From contig CALCNV010000159.1 of NCBI GenBank assembly GCA_937897645.1, positions 27,866-91,865 on the forward strand: 64,000 nucleotides of DNA, written 5' to 3'. The notes under the pieces are model-generated. The model saw only the letters and a program-made list of their open reading frames with translations. It did no database searches and was not told the DNA's origin. The DNA is from an uncultured Lysobacteraceae bacterium (lineage in GTDB: Bacteria; Pseudomonadota; Gammaproteobacteria; Xanthomonadales; Xanthomonadaceae). Positions 8,161-18,646 of the stretch are shown piece by piece. Each line of letters begins with the position of its first letter. Position 1 is the first letter of the stretch. The position numbers were made by a program, and so were the translations under genes.

Positions 8161-8263
8161 CGTCATCCCAGCGAACGCTGGGACCCATTTTGATCTTGCC
8201 TTGGTTGTGTGTTTTTTCGCCGCATCAAAATCAAGATGGATCCCAGCGTTCGCTGGGATGACG
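8161..8263. repeat. Inverted repeat, CGTCATYCC family (copy 2)
   Basis: The arms at 8161-8185 and 8239-8263 (CGTCATCCCAGCGAACGCTG and its complement) are almost perfect, with inner complementary bits (TTTTGATCTTG and CAAAATCAAGATGG) as well, so the whole element can form one long hairpin. It fills the holC-valS gap and ends 23 bp before the valS ATG. Same family as 1804-1916 and 63342-63415. Confidence 0.9.
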
Positions 8264-8286
8264 ACCGCATGAAATCCGGAACATCC

Positions 8287-11200
8287 ATGACCGACCTCGC
8301 CCCCAGCTACGACCCCAAGTCCTTCGAAGCCCGCCTCTATGCCGGGTGGGAAAGCGCCGGCTATTTCAAGCCGACCGGCAAGGGCGAGGCGTACACCATC
8401 CTGCTGCCGCCGCCCAACGTCACCGGCACGCTGCACATGGGCCACGCCTTCCAGCACACGTTGCAGGACGCGCTGGTGCGCTACCACCGCATGCGCGGCT
8501 ACGACACGCTGTGGCAGGTCGGCACCGACCACGCCGGCATCGCCACCGAGATGGTGGTGTCGCGCAACCTGGCACTGGAAGGCAAGGGTGAAACACGAGA
8601 CTCGCTGGGACGTGACGGCTTCATTGAAAAAGTGTGGGAATGGAAAGCGCATTCCGGTGACATCATCGAACAGCAGATGCGTCGCCTGGGCACGTCGGGC
8701 GACTGGTCGCGCAGCGCGTTCACCATGGATCCGATGGCCTCCAAGGCCGTGATCGAAGCCTTCGTGCGCCTGCATGAGGAAGGTCTGATCTATCGCGGCC
8801 AGCGCCTGGTGAACTGGGACCCGGTGTTGAAGACCGCGATCTCGGACCTGGAAGTGGAGAACGTGGAGCAGGATGGTTTCCTGTGGTCCATCGCCTACAA
8901 ACTCGGAGATGGCGCCAGCTACGAGCACGTCGAGCGCGATGCCGACGGTAACGAGACGTTGCGCGAGATGCGCGACTATCTGGTCGTCGCCACCACGCGC
9001 CCGGAAACCATGCTCGGCGATTCCGCGCTGGCCGTGCATCCGGACGACGAACGCTATGCGCACCTGGTCGGCAAGACGGTGAAGTTGCCGCTGACGGATC
9101 GCGAGATTCCGATCATCGCGGATACCTACGTGGAGCGTGATTTCGGCACGGGTGTTGTGAAGATCACGCCTGCGCATGACTTTAATGATTACCAGGTGGG
9201 GCAGCGCCACAATTTGCCGTTGATCAACATCTTCACGAAGGAAGCCAAGATAAAGTCGCACGAGCTGGACGACTTCTCTTTCTCCGGGAAGCGCGCGTCA
9301 ATTCACCCGGAAGTCGAGGTCGCCGACCATTCGCTCGACACTCAACCGACGATTGAGATCATCCCGAAAAAGTATCAGGGCCTGGATCGATACGAGGCAC
9401 GGAAGTCCATTCTCGCCGATCTCGAAGACGCCGGCCTGCTCGTCGAGACCAAACCACACAAACTGCAGGTGCCAAAAGGAGACCGCACCGGCCAGGTAAT
9501 CGAGCCGTACCTGACCGACCAGTGGTTCGTGAAAATGGACACGCTCGGTGAACGCGGCCTGCAGCTCGCCAATGACGGCGACGTGCGCTTCGTGCCCGGC
9601 AACTGGATCAACACCTATCGCCACTGGATGGAAAACCTGCAGGACTGGTGTATCAGCCGCCAACTGTGGTGGGGCCATCGCATCCCGGCGTGGTTCGATG
9701 AGCAAGGCAACTGCTACGTCGCGCGCACCGAAGAAGAAGCCTATGCGAAGGCCGCTGCCCTTGTAGGAGGGGCTTCAGCCCCGACCGGAACAATCGGTGA
9801 AAGCGTCGGGGCTAAAGCCCCTCCCACAACATCCAAGCCCATCCGCCTTACGCAAGACAATGACGTGCTGGAAACCTGGTTCAGCTCAGGCCTTTGGCCC
9901 TTCAGCACCATGGGCTGGCCGGACGCTGCCGCGATGCAGGAACGCGGCTTCGACCGCTACCTGCCCAGCAGCGTGCTGGTCACCGGCTTCGACATCATCT
10001 TCTTCTGGGTCGCGCGCATGATCATGCTCACCGACCACTTCACCGGGCAGGTGCCGTTCAAGGACGTGTACATCACCGGCCTGATCCGCGACAAGGACGG
10101 GCAGAAAATGTCCAAGTCCAAGGGCAACGTGCTGGACCCGCTGGACATCATCGACGGCATCACCCTGGAAGACCTGGTCGCCAAGCGCACCACCGGCCTG
10201 ATGAAGCCCACCGACGCGCCGAAGATCGAGAAGGCCACGCGCAAGGAATTCCCCGATGGCATCGCCGCGCACGGCGCCGACGCATTGCGCTTCACCATCG
10301 CCGCGCTGGCCAACCACGGCCGCGACATCAAGTTCGACATGGGCCGCGCCGAAGGCTACAAGAACTTCTGCAACAAGCTGTGGAACGCCACGCGCTTCGT
10401 GCTGATGAATACCCAGGACACAGCCCTTCCCCCGCTTGCGGGGGAAGATGCCCAACGGGCAGATGGGGGCGCTCTTGGCGAACCCATCACCGACGCCGAA
10501 AAATGGATCCTCTCCCGCCTCGCCAAAGTCACTGCCGAAGCTGAAACCCACTACGCCAGCTACCGTTTCGACCTGCTCGCGCAAGCGCTGTACGAATTCG
10601 CCTGGAACGAGTTCTGCGACTGGTTCCTGGAACTGGCCAAGCCGGCGCTCAACGGCAGCGATGCCGCAGCCGCCGACAGCACACGCCACACCGCGCTGTA
10701 CGTGCTTGAAGCGTTGCTGCGTTTGTTGCACCCGCTGGTGCCCTTCGTCACCGAAGAGCTGTGGCAGCAGGTGGCACCGCGCCTCGGCATCGACGCGAAT
10801 ACGATTTCGCTGCAGGCCTATCCCATGGCCGCGGACTACGCAGGCCAGGATTATTCGCAGGCTGGCACCGACGTGGAATGGTTGAAGGACATGGTGTCGT
10901 CACTGCGCCGGGTTCGCAGCGAACTGGGCGTTTCGCCCGGCAAGCAGGTGCGGTTGCTGCTGCAGGGCGGCAATGAAAACGACCGCGTGCTGGCCGACCG
11001 CTACGCCACGCAGCTTGCCTTCCTGCTGAAGCTGGAAGCCATCGAATGGCTGCAAGGCGGTGAAGTCGCGCCCGCCTCGGCATCGGCCGTCGTCGGCGAA
11101 CTCAAGCTGCTGGTGCCGCTGGAAGGCCTGGTCGACCTGGACGCCGAGCGCACGCGCATGGACAAGGAAATCAAGCGCGTGGAGATCGAGATCGGCAAGT

Positions 11201-11334
11201 GCAACGGCAAGCTGTCCAGCGACACCTTCGTGCAGAACGCCCCGCCTGCAGTGGTGGAACAGGAACGCAAGCGCCTGGTCGACTGGAACCACCAGCTCAC
11301 CGCCCTGCGCGAGCAACGCGCGAAGCTCGCGTAG
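8287..11334 (+). CDS. valS: Valine--tRNA ligase, with two repeat-derived in-frame insertions
   Basis: A 1015-residue class I synthetase (E. coli 951) that charges tRNA-Val and edits Thr. The HIGH motif is HMGH near residue 50 ([13 protein letters not shown]) and KMSKS is at 607-611 ([10 protein letters not shown]). The CP1 editing domain, the anticodon domain and a C-terminal coiled coil ([15 protein letters not shown] ... LREQRAKLA) are present. Start ATG 8287 gives [20 protein letters not shown]; an upstream in-frame ATG at 8209 lies inside the repeat and is rejected. Residues about 492-515 ([17 protein letters not shown]) are encoded by a REP-type palindrome and about 712-728 by a second repeat. 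Both fall where E. coli ValRS has short variable loops, so the enzyme is probably functional. Confidence 0.95.
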   Translation: MTDLAPSYDPKSFEARLYAGWESAGYFKPTGKGEAYTILLPPPNVTGTLHMGHAFQHTLQDALVRYHRMRGYDTLWQVGTDHAGIATEMVVSRNLALEGKGETRDSLGRDGFIEKVWEWKAHSGDIIEQQMRRLGTSGDWSRSAFTMDPMASKAVIEAFVRLHEEGLIYRGQRLVNWDPVLKTAISDLEVENVEQDGFLWSIAYKLGDGASYEHVERDADGNETLREMRDYLVVATTRPETMLGDSALAVHPDDERYAHLVGKTVKLPLTDREIPIIADTYVERDFGTGVVKITPAHDFNDYQVGQRHNLPLINIFTKEAKIKSHELDDFSFSGKRASIHPEVEVADHSLDTQPTIEIIPKKYQGLDRYEARKSILADLEDAGLLVETKPHKLQVPKGDRTGQVIEPYLTDQWFVKMDTLGERGLQLANDGDVRFVPGNWINTYRHWMENLQDWCISRQLWWGHRIPAWFDEQGNCYVARTEEEAYAKAAALVGGASAPTGTIGESVGAKAPPTTSKPIRLTQDNDVLETWFSSGLWPFSTMGWPDAAAMQERGFDRYLPSSVLVTGFDIIFFWVARMIMLTDHFTGQVPFKDVYITGLIRDKDGQKMSKSKGNVLDPLDIIDGITLEDLVAKRTTGLMKPTDAPKIEKATRKEFPDGIAAHGADALRFTIAALANHGRDIKFDMGRAEGYKNFCNKLWNATRFVLMNTQDTALPPLAGEDAQRADGGALGEPITDAEKWILSRLAKVTAEAETHYASYRFDLLAQALYEFAWNEFCDWFLELAKPALNGSDAAAADSTRHTALYVLEALLRLLHPLVPFVTEELWQQVAPRLGIDANTISLQAYPMAADYAGQDYSQAGTDVEWLKDMVSSLRRVRSELGVSPGKQVRLLLQGGNENDRVLADRYATQLAFLLKLEAIEWLQGGEVAPASASAVVGELKLLVPLEGLVDLDAERTRMDKEIKRVEIEIGKCNGKLSSDTFVQNAPPAVVEQERKRLVDWNHQLTALREQRAKLA
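9761..9830. repeat. REP-like element, GTRG-GAGGGGCTTCAGCCCC family (inside valS)
   Basis: Left arm TTGTAGGAGGGGCTTCAGCC and right arm GGGGCTAAAGCCCCTCCCAC face each other. The unit starts with GTAG followed by a GGGGCTTCAGCCCC palindrome. It is one of five copies of family A (with 21151, 23237, 23902 and 63972), and the only one within a coding sequence. It is translated without a stop. Confidence 0.9.
10421..10470. repeat. Repeat with CCCCGCTTGCGGGG hairpin (inside valS)
   Basis: CCTTCCCCCGCTTGCGGGGG followed by AAGATGCCCAACGGGCAGAT forms two small hairpins. It encodes [15 protein letters not shown] in valS at a place where E. coli ValRS has an unrelated short loop. A looser relative with the CCTTGCGAAGCAGGGG hairpin lies at 16984-17022. 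Confidence 0.65.
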
Positions 11335-11352
11335 GAACGCATCGACCCCACG

Positions 11353-11430
11353 GCAGGAGCGCCCCATGGGCGCGAGCTCTTGATTTCCCGGTAGAGCGCT
11401 GAAAAGCTCGCGCCCATGGGGCGCTCCTAC
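11353..11430. repeat. REP-like pair, GTAGGAGCGCCCCATGGGCGC family (copy 1)
   Basis: Two inverted units, 11353-11378 and 11405-11430 (GAGCGCCCCATGGGCGCGAG), sit between the convergent valS and DUF3999 genes. The right unit has the GTAG head (on the minus strand), the left a GCAG variant. Also at 26128-26213 and 60995-61082. The position suits a bidirectional terminator. Confidence 0.88.
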
Positions 11431-11435
11431 CGGGC

Positions 11436-12836
11436 TTATTGCTGTTTGGCCGCCGGCTTCTTCAACAGGCTGAAGGCGAAGCCCGCCACGATCAGCGCAC
11501 CGCCGATCAACAGCGCCCACAGCAGCCACGCCTTCCAGTCGCGTTGCACCGGCACGGGCGTCAAGGCCGTGTCGCCTGCAAGCGCAGCAGCAGTACCCAG
11601 CGTCGCAGTCGCAGGCTGCCAGTCCTGGCCACGCTGCACGCGTAACGCATCCACCAATTGCGGCAACGGCGCATCGGCACGTTGCGCACGCGCGCTGCCT
11701 GCCACCAGGGCATACGGCGGCTTGCCCTGGGCCAGGAACACCACGACTTCAGGGCGATAGCCCAGCTTCAATGTCGGCTCCGCGGTTTCCACCCCACTTC
11801 GGGGAAGCAGTCGCCAATGGCGATCACGCACCACGCCTTGCAAGGGTTGCGGCGCCGAACGATCCGTAGCCGCAGTGCCCTGCAGCTGGAACGCCATCCA
11901 CGGCGCAGCGACGGACTGCCACGCGGCTTCCGTGGAGTCGCGCGATTGCAGCGTCCACTCGTTGCTGCTGTTGCCGGGCAACACCACGTCCGCGCGTTCA
12001 AACGGGAAACGCCCCTCGATTTCGTACTCGAAGGAAATGCTTCCGTCGTCCGCGACCACGCGTTTGCCGGCGATCTCTTCCCATTGCCACGTCTGCGCGG
12101 CGGTGGGCGGCACCAGCTCGGCGCGCACGCTGGCGACCTGCAGCGTGCGCGGGTCCTGCTGCAAGGGAACCAGGCGCAGGTATTTCGCCTTCACCGGATC
12201 CAGTTCGATGCGATCCTTGAAGATGCGCTCGCCATTGTTCTGCAGTTCGACCAGGCGTCCCTCGTCCTGCACCGTGCGCCACTGCTTCAGGTCATCCGAT
12301 GCCGTCACCCGGTACGGACGATCGAATGGAGCCTGTCCTGCCGTCCAGTTCACCTGGAGCGCTTGCACCGCTTGCTCGAGGCGACTGGTATCGATGAGGA
12401 TTTCGTCGCTGGCCTGTTCCGGCGCCGCCCCATCCGTCCCACGCATCACCACCCTGCGCAAACTGCCGTCGGCGGCGATCTCGCTGATGGAGGCGATGTC
12501 GCGTGCTTGCGCGGCGTTGCTGGGGGGCAACGGAAACCACGGCACCTCGGCACGCGTCGTTGATTTCGCCAATGGCTGCTCCGCGTCGAACAAGGAAGCC
12601 GCCACCGCCGCGCCGTCGGCATTGATGACATCCAGGTCCTTCAGCGACGTCGATTGCAGTGACTGGTACACCGTGCGATCCAGCACTACGCGGTACGCAC
12701 CGACCTCGGGACTGCTCAGTGTCAACGGCCACTGCTGCGCATAGTCGTCGCGCACGCCGGCAAAAGCGACCAGTGGCAGCAAGGCGATCCATGCGAATCG
12801 TTTCATGCGGGATGTCATCACGTGGCGGGCTTTCAT
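11436..12836 (-). CDS. DUF3999 family protein
   Basis: A 466-residue exported protein. The start at 12836 overlaps the upstream DUF2339 stop by four bases; in-frame ATGs at 12818 and 12806 are alternatives, the last giving the tidiest signal peptide (MKRFAWIALLPLVAFAG). The body is a beta-rich periplasmic region (DDYAQQWPLTLSSPEVGAYR, WTAGQAPFDRPYRVTASDDL) ending in a single C-terminal TM helix (LLWALLIGGALIVAGFAFSL) and a short KKPAAKQQ tail. The family is uncharacterised and frequently encoded beside DUF2339 proteins, which suggests a shared envelope role. Confidence 0.8.
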   Translation of the reverse strand: MKARHVMTSRMKRFAWIALLPLVAFAGVRDDYAQQWPLTLSSPEVGAYRVVLDRTVYQSLQSTSLKDLDVINADGAAVAASLFDAEQPLAKSTTRAEVPWFPLPPSNAAQARDIASISEIAADGSLRRVVMRGTDGAAPEQASDEILIDTSRLEQAVQALQVNWTAGQAPFDRPYRVTASDDLKQWRTVQDEGRLVELQNNGERIFKDRIELDPVKAKYLRLVPLQQDPRTLQVASVRAELVPPTAAQTWQWEEIAGKRVVADDGSISFEYEIEGRFPFERADVVLPGNSSNEWTLQSRDSTEAAWQSVAAPWMAFQLQGTAATDRSAPQPLQGVVRDRHWRLLPRSGVETAEPTLKLGYRPEVVVFLAQGKPPYALVAGSARAQRADAPLPQLVDALRVQRGQDWQPATATLGTAAALAGDTALTPVPVQRDWKAWLLWALLIGGALIVAGFAFSLLKKPAAKQQ

Positions 12837-15601
12837 GCAGCATTCTCCTCTGAAGCGACACGCGGCGGTGCCGGCGCGAAATAACCCACCAGCGTGCACA
12901 GCAAGCCATAGGCGATGAACGAACCGATACCCAGCAGGTTTCCAAGATGCTGGCGATCGACGAATACGAGCTTCGCCAGCACCACGCCCATCAACACCGC
13001 GCCTGCCAGCCACAAACCGCGCTGACCGCGACGCGAGCCGATGACCCAGCCCAACACGCCCAGCACGCTCCACACCACCGTCAAGCTGGTTTGCGCCAGG
13101 CTGGTGGACAGCATGCCTGCATCCCATTCAACACCACCCCACTGATGCACCGCGCGCAGGGTGACGAAGGTGACCATGAGGAAGCCGGCCACTGACAGCT
13201 TGAAGATGCGCAGGCGTTGCAGCCATGCCGGCGACTGCTCCGACCACAACCAGCGCGCGGCGAGTGCCAGCACCGCGAGTTGCGTGAGCTCCATCGGATT
13301 GAGCAAGGGTATCCATGGCAACGGCGCGCTGCCGCCAGGCAGGAACAAGGCGACCAGCCACCAGAATCCGAGCACCATGAAGTAGAGCGTCTGCAGCGCG
13401 GTGCGATAGGGCGTGAAGCGTTCGCCCTGCGGTACTGCCAGCCACGACCAGCGGAACATCGACAGCATGATCGCAAGCAGCCACGGCAGGGCCAGCAGTG
13501 CCATCTGCCAACCCTGCGCCAGCGTGAAGCGGTCCGCGAGCCACGAAAACAGCAGCGATGCCACGGTGGGCCACACGACCCACCATGCGAATTGCGCCCA
13601 CGCACCGAAGCGATCTTCACTCGCGCGCAGGCACAACAGGCTGCGGATGCCAAGCAAGGCAAACACCAGCCATGCCCACGAACCGTAGCCCGCGAAGGGC
13701 TGCGCATGCGCGTCCATCTGCGCCAGCGCCAGCGGAATCGCGGCCACCAGACCTGCCAACGTGGTCAATGCGAGTGCGGACGTGGGACGTCGACGGTGCA
13801 CTTCCGCCGCCAGCCATCCCGTCAACGCCACGAATGCGAGCAAGGCATCCGCGATGGTGTCGTGCGCGATGAAGCGCGTGATCTCGTTCACCGCATTGCC
13901 ACACCACCATGCCAGGCCCCACAGGTAGTACAGCAACGCCACCTGCGACTTGCCATCGCGCCGGTAGGCCCATGCACTGGCGAAGCCGGCCAGCGCGATC
14001 AGCAGCGCACCCATGAAAGTGGGATTGGCGATGGCCTGTTCGTCCGGCCAATAGCCGGAAATGCCGATGAACAACGCGAGCGCCGCCGCCAGTTGCAGGC
14101 CCGCGCCGGTGAGCTGCGGCAGCCAGCGCTGCTGGCGCAAGCCCAGCCATGCCAGCGCCGCGCCTTCCAGTGCAAACACCGATGCCGTGGCGCGTGCGGA
14201 CAGTGCGAGTGGTACCGCGAGCGTAGCGAAGCCGACGGCGAGCAAGGCGTATGAGGTGCCGAGCGCGGCGTAGCGTTCGCGATGGATGAACAGTTTCGCC
14301 AGCACCGCATACAGCACGCCCAGTCCCAATGCGAACAGGGCCAGCGGCATGCGCGGGCTGTCCTGCGTGGGCATCAGCAGGCCCGCCTGCAGGGTGAATA
14401 CGATCAGCGGCGTGGCGAACACCAGGCAGCCGTCGATGAAATCGCCACGGCTGGCCGGCTGCTTGCGTGCGTACAGGATCGGGATGACCAGGTAGAAGGC
14501 GAAGAACAGCAGCAGGAAGGGTTCCGTGGTGGAGAATTTGTTCGCGTCGTACTGCAGCACGCCCCATACCGTGCCGATGCCGAAAGTGAAGACAAAGCCC
14601 AGCAGGTTGAGCACGCGCCACGGACGCCACCAGGCAATGGCGAGGATGGCCGCGTTCAATACTGCGTAGTAGGAGAACAACGCGACATGGTTGCCGCTGC
14701 CGGTGGACAGCCAGATCGGCGCCATGAAGCCGGCCAGGATGCCGAGCACGGCCAGGGTCTTCGAGTTCTGCAGTACCGCCAACACTCCCATGCCAGCGAT
14801 CAATACGACCGTGATTCCGAATGCTGGCACTGCTTCCAGCAGGTCGAATCGCTTGAACGCCGCGAACACCGTCAACAGCAGCACGCCGATCGCGCCGCCC
14901 TGCAAGGCCAATGCGAACGCACGCTTGTCCTCGCGCTGGCGCCAGCCGAACACCAGGCCGGCGATGGCGGCGGCGGAGATACCGACCAGGCGCAGCTCGA
15001 TAGGTAGGGTGAACATGCCCTGGTCGACCGCATATTTCAGCAAGGCCGCCACGCCGGCCAACAGCACCAGCATGCCGATCTTGACCGGCACGTTGCCCAC
15101 GGTGAACCAGCGCTTCACCGCGCGCGCAGCGACGGTGAATACATCGGGCGTGGCCGGAGGAGGCGGGACATACGGGCGCGAGGGCGGCGGCGGTGTGGCA
15201 GTACGCGGAGCCTGGGGCAACGGCGGCGGCACAGGCGCGGCGGTTGGCACAGGCGTGACCGGTGCGGCAGATACTGGAGGTTCGGGCTGCGGGAAGACCG
15301 CCTTGGGTTCCTGCACGCTGGCCTTGCGGGTCAACTCGGCCAGGGTCGGTTCGCGCGGCGCATCCGCGTCGGCAGCAAGGTCATCCGCAGTTTCGACGAC
15401 ACGGGCGGACGTGGGAGGTGCGGGAGCTGTTGCCGGGGCTGCGGCGGCACGCGGTGCCGCGCGCAGGTGGCGAACGTCGGCCTCCAGGTCACTGACGCGA
15501 CGCTTGAGCCCGCTGATGGAGACCAGCGCGATGACCAGCAGGATGGGCACGGCCAGCACCGCCAGGCCGATCAGGACCAGTATCCCCGCCAGATCATCCA
15601 T
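12833..15601 (-). CDS. DUF2339 family polytopic membrane protein
   Basis: A 922-residue protein starting MDDLAGILVLIGLAVLAVPI. One N-terminal TM helix is followed by a short coiled segment (SISGLKRRVSDLEADVRHL) and a long Pro/Ala/Thr/Val-rich linker (about 60-150). The rest is some two dozen hydrophobic helices, starting KIGMLVLLAGVAALLKYAVD, typical of DUF2339. Function is unknown. It is the first gene of a two-gene operon with the DUF3999 gene. A longer reading from 15673 is possible but adds a non-homologous hydrophilic leader. Confidence 0.85.
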   Translation of the reverse strand: MDDLAGILVLIGLAVLAVPILLVIALVSISGLKRRVSDLEADVRHLRAAPRAAAAPATAPAPPTSARVVETADDLAADADAPREPTLAELTRKASVQEPKAVFPQPEPPVSAAPVTPVPTAAPVPPPLPQAPRTATPPPPSRPYVPPPPATPDVFTVAARAVKRWFTVGNVPVKIGMLVLLAGVAALLKYAVDQGMFTLPIELRLVGISAAAIAGLVFGWRQREDKRAFALALQGGAIGVLLLTVFAAFKRFDLLEAVPAFGITVVLIAGMGVLAVLQNSKTLAVLGILAGFMAPIWLSTGSGNHVALFSYYAVLNAAILAIAWWRPWRVLNLLGFVFTFGIGTVWGVLQYDANKFSTTEPFLLLFFAFYLVIPILYARKQPASRGDFIDGCLVFATPLIVFTLQAGLLMPTQDSPRMPLALFALGLGVLYAVLAKLFIHRERYAALGTSYALLAVGFATLAVPLALSARATASVFALEGAALAWLGLRQQRWLPQLTGAGLQLAAALALFIGISGYWPDEQAIANPTFMGALLIALAGFASAWAYRRDGKSQVALLYYLWGLAWWCGNAVNEITRFIAHDTIADALLAFVALTGWLAAEVHRRRPTSALALTTLAGLVAAIPLALAQMDAHAQPFAGYGSWAWLVFALLGIRSLLCLRASEDRFGAWAQFAWWVVWPTVASLLFSWLADRFTLAQGWQMALLALPWLLAIMLSMFRWSWLAVPQGERFTPYRTALQTLYFMVLGFWWLVALFLPGGSAPLPWIPLLNPMELTQLAVLALAARWLWSEQSPAWLQRLRIFKLSVAGFLMVTFVTLRAVHQWGGVEWDAGMLSTSLAQTSLTVVWSVLGVLGWVIGSRRGQRGLWLAGAVLMGVVLAKLVFVDRQHLGNLLGIGSFIAYGLLCTLVGYFAPAPPRVASEENAA

Positions 15602-15724
15602 CGCATCGATTCCCCGTTGAGTGCTGACGCAGCCTCGGGCAATCGCCGTCTTTTTGCAATGCGCGCGACCCAAGTGTGAGGCAACGCCACCGCCGGTAGC
15701 GGATTCCGCTACCGCACCTTACCC

Positions 15725-15791
15725 GTAGAGCCGAGCTTGCTCGGCTGCCTTTGGTTCTATGCAAAGAGCAGCCGAGCAAGCTCGGCTCTAC
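15725..15791. repeat. Perfect 24-bp inverted repeat, GTAG-AGCCGAGC family
   Basis: Arms 15725-15748 and 15768-15791 are exact reverse complements around a 19-bp loop, and each arm is itself palindromic (GCCGAGCTTGCTCGGC). Each unit begins GTAG read from outside, the same head as the other two REP-like families. It lies 43 bp downstream of the gapA stop and could end that transcript. Confidence 0.9.
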
Positions 15792-15833
15792 AAGGAGGGT
15801 GCGGGGCCGATCAGACCCCGCACGCCGATGCGC

Positions 15834-17156
<1,323 letters not shown>

Positions 17157-17780
17157 ATGAAGAAGTCACTGCTACTCCCCGCCCTTGCCATCGCACTCAG
17201 CGCCGCCGCCCTGCCCGCCCTTGCCCAGTCCAAGGGCGACTGGACCATGGGCCTGGGCGTGCACCAGGTGAACCCGAAGTCCGACAACGGCGCGCTGGTC
17301 GACGGCACCCTGCACCTGGACATCGGCAGCGACGTGAAGCCGACCATCACCTTCGAATACTTCGTCCGCGACAACCTGGGCGTCGAAGTGCTGGCCGCCC
17401 TGCCCTTCGAGCATGACCTCAACATCGAAGGCCTGGGCCGCGTCGGCAGCACCAAGCACCTGCCGCCGACGGTGTCGCTGCAATACCACTTCAACGGCAA
17501 GCAGAAGGTCGCCCCGTTCGTGGGTGCCGGCGTCAATTACACCAAGTTCTTCAGCGAAACCACGCGCGGCGCGCTGGCCGGCGGCGACCTGTCGCTGGGC
17601 GGTTCCTGGGGATTGGCCCTGCATGCCGGCCTGGACTTCAAGCTCACCGAAAAAAGCGCGATCCGCGTCGATGCACGCTGGATCGACATTGATACCCGCG
17701 TGCGCCTGGACGGCGCCAACCTGGGCACGGCCAACATCGACCCGCTGGTCTATGGCGCCGCGTATGTCCTGAAGTTCTGA
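17157..17780 (+). CDS. ompW: OmpW family outer membrane protein
   Basis: A 207-residue protein: a signal peptide (MKKSLLLPALAIALSAAALP, cleavage after LAQ or ALA) followed by an eight-stranded barrel pattern. Family landmarks are KGDWTMGLGVHQVNPKSDNG, an aromatic-rich GVEVLAALPFEHDL, PPTVSLQYHFN, a GAGVNYTKF segment and a C-terminal Phe (YVLKF). OmpW forms a narrow hydrophobic channel in the outer membrane. An in-frame ATG at 17088 lies within the FNR box and is not used. Confidence 0.92.
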   Translation: MKKSLLLPALAIALSAAALPALAQSKGDWTMGLGVHQVNPKSDNGALVDGTLHLDIGSDVKPTITFEYFVRDNLGVEVLAALPFEHDLNIEGLGRVGSTKHLPPTVSLQYHFNGKQKVAPFVGAGVNYTKFFSETTRGALAGGDLSLGGSWGLALHAGLDFKLTEKSAIRVDARWIDIDTRVRLDGANLGTANIDPLVYGAAYVLKF

Positions 17781-17834
17781 TACCCGTGGGACAAGGATTC
17801 GGCCTTGCGGATCATGCCGGTTAGAATCGCCGGC

Positions 17835-18635
17835 ATGATCCGTCTTACTTTCTGGCTGTTGGCCGTCGCGCTGCTGCTGCCCACGCCCGCCATGGCCTGG
17901 GGCCGCACCGGCCATCGCCTGATCGCACGCCTGGCCGACGCGCAACTCACCCCGCAGGCACATGCCGCGATACGGGTGCTGCTGGCCGACGAAGCCGACC
18001 CGACCCTCGCTGGCATCGCCAGTTGGGCGGACGAGCTGCGCGACACCGATCCCGACCTGGGCAGGCGCAGCACCCGCTGGCATTACGTGAACCTGGCTGA
18101 AGACGGTTGCGAATACGATGCTGCGCGCGATTGCCGTGGCGGCAATTGCCTGGTCGAAGCCATCCGCAAGCAGACCGCGATTCTGTCCGACACCCGCAAC
18201 CCGCGGGAAGAACGCCTGCAAGCACTGAAGTTCGTCGTGCATTTCGTCGGCGATGCCCACCAGCCACTGCATTCGGGTTTTGAACGCGACCGTGGCGGCA
18301 ACGATGTGCAAGTGAACTTCAATGGCAAGGGCACCAACCTGCACAGCCTGTGGGACCGGCAATTGCTGGCCTCCAACGGGCTCGACGAGGATGCGACCTT
18401 GCGTCGTCTGCGCACACTGCCGGCAACCACTTCGAATCAACGCGTGCCCCTTCCGGTAACGGCGGAGCAATGGACCGAATACTCCTGTCGCGTGGTCCTG
18501 CAGCCCGGCTTCTATCCCGCACGTGCAAAACTTGACGACACGTATGTAAAGACCTGGATGCCCGTATTGGAAAAAAGCCTCGTGCAGGCCGGCGCGGATC
18601 TTGCAAACGTACTGAACACCGCCCTGGCGGGATGA
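17835..18635 (+). CDS. S1/P1-type zinc nuclease, exported
   Basis: A 266-residue single-strand nuclease. After a signal peptide (MIRLTFWLLAVALLLPTPAM, cut before Trp22) the mature protein begins with the Trp that ligates zinc. The expected metal ligands are all present: Trp22, His27, Asp66, His83, His136, Asp140, His146, His170 and Asp174 (motifs GRTGHR, WADE, HFVGDAHQPLH, NLHSLWD). Such enzymes cleave single-stranded DNA or RNA and 3'-nucleotides in the periplasm or outside. Its stop overlaps a possible start of the next gene, so it appears to lead the sulfur operon, an unexplained partnership. Confidence 0.9.
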   Translation: MIRLTFWLLAVALLLPTPAMAWGRTGHRLIARLADAQLTPQAHAAIRVLLADEADPTLAGIASWADELRDTDPDLGRRSTRWHYVNLAEDGCEYDAARDCRGGNCLVEAIRKQTAILSDTRNPREERLQALKFVVHFVGDAHQPLHSGFERDRGGNDVQVNFNGKGTNLHSLWDRQLLASNGLDEDATLRRLRTLPATTSNQRVPLPVTAEQWTEYSCRVVLQPGFYPARAKLDDTYVKTWMPVLEKSLVQAGADLANVLNTALAG

Positions 18636-18646
18636 GGAATGCAGCG

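Noticed and set aside
9761..9830. Interpretation of the valS repeat as an assembly artefact
   Set aside because: The frame is kept, the flanks match ValRS on both sides and the unit differs in bases from other copies; reads would still be decisive.
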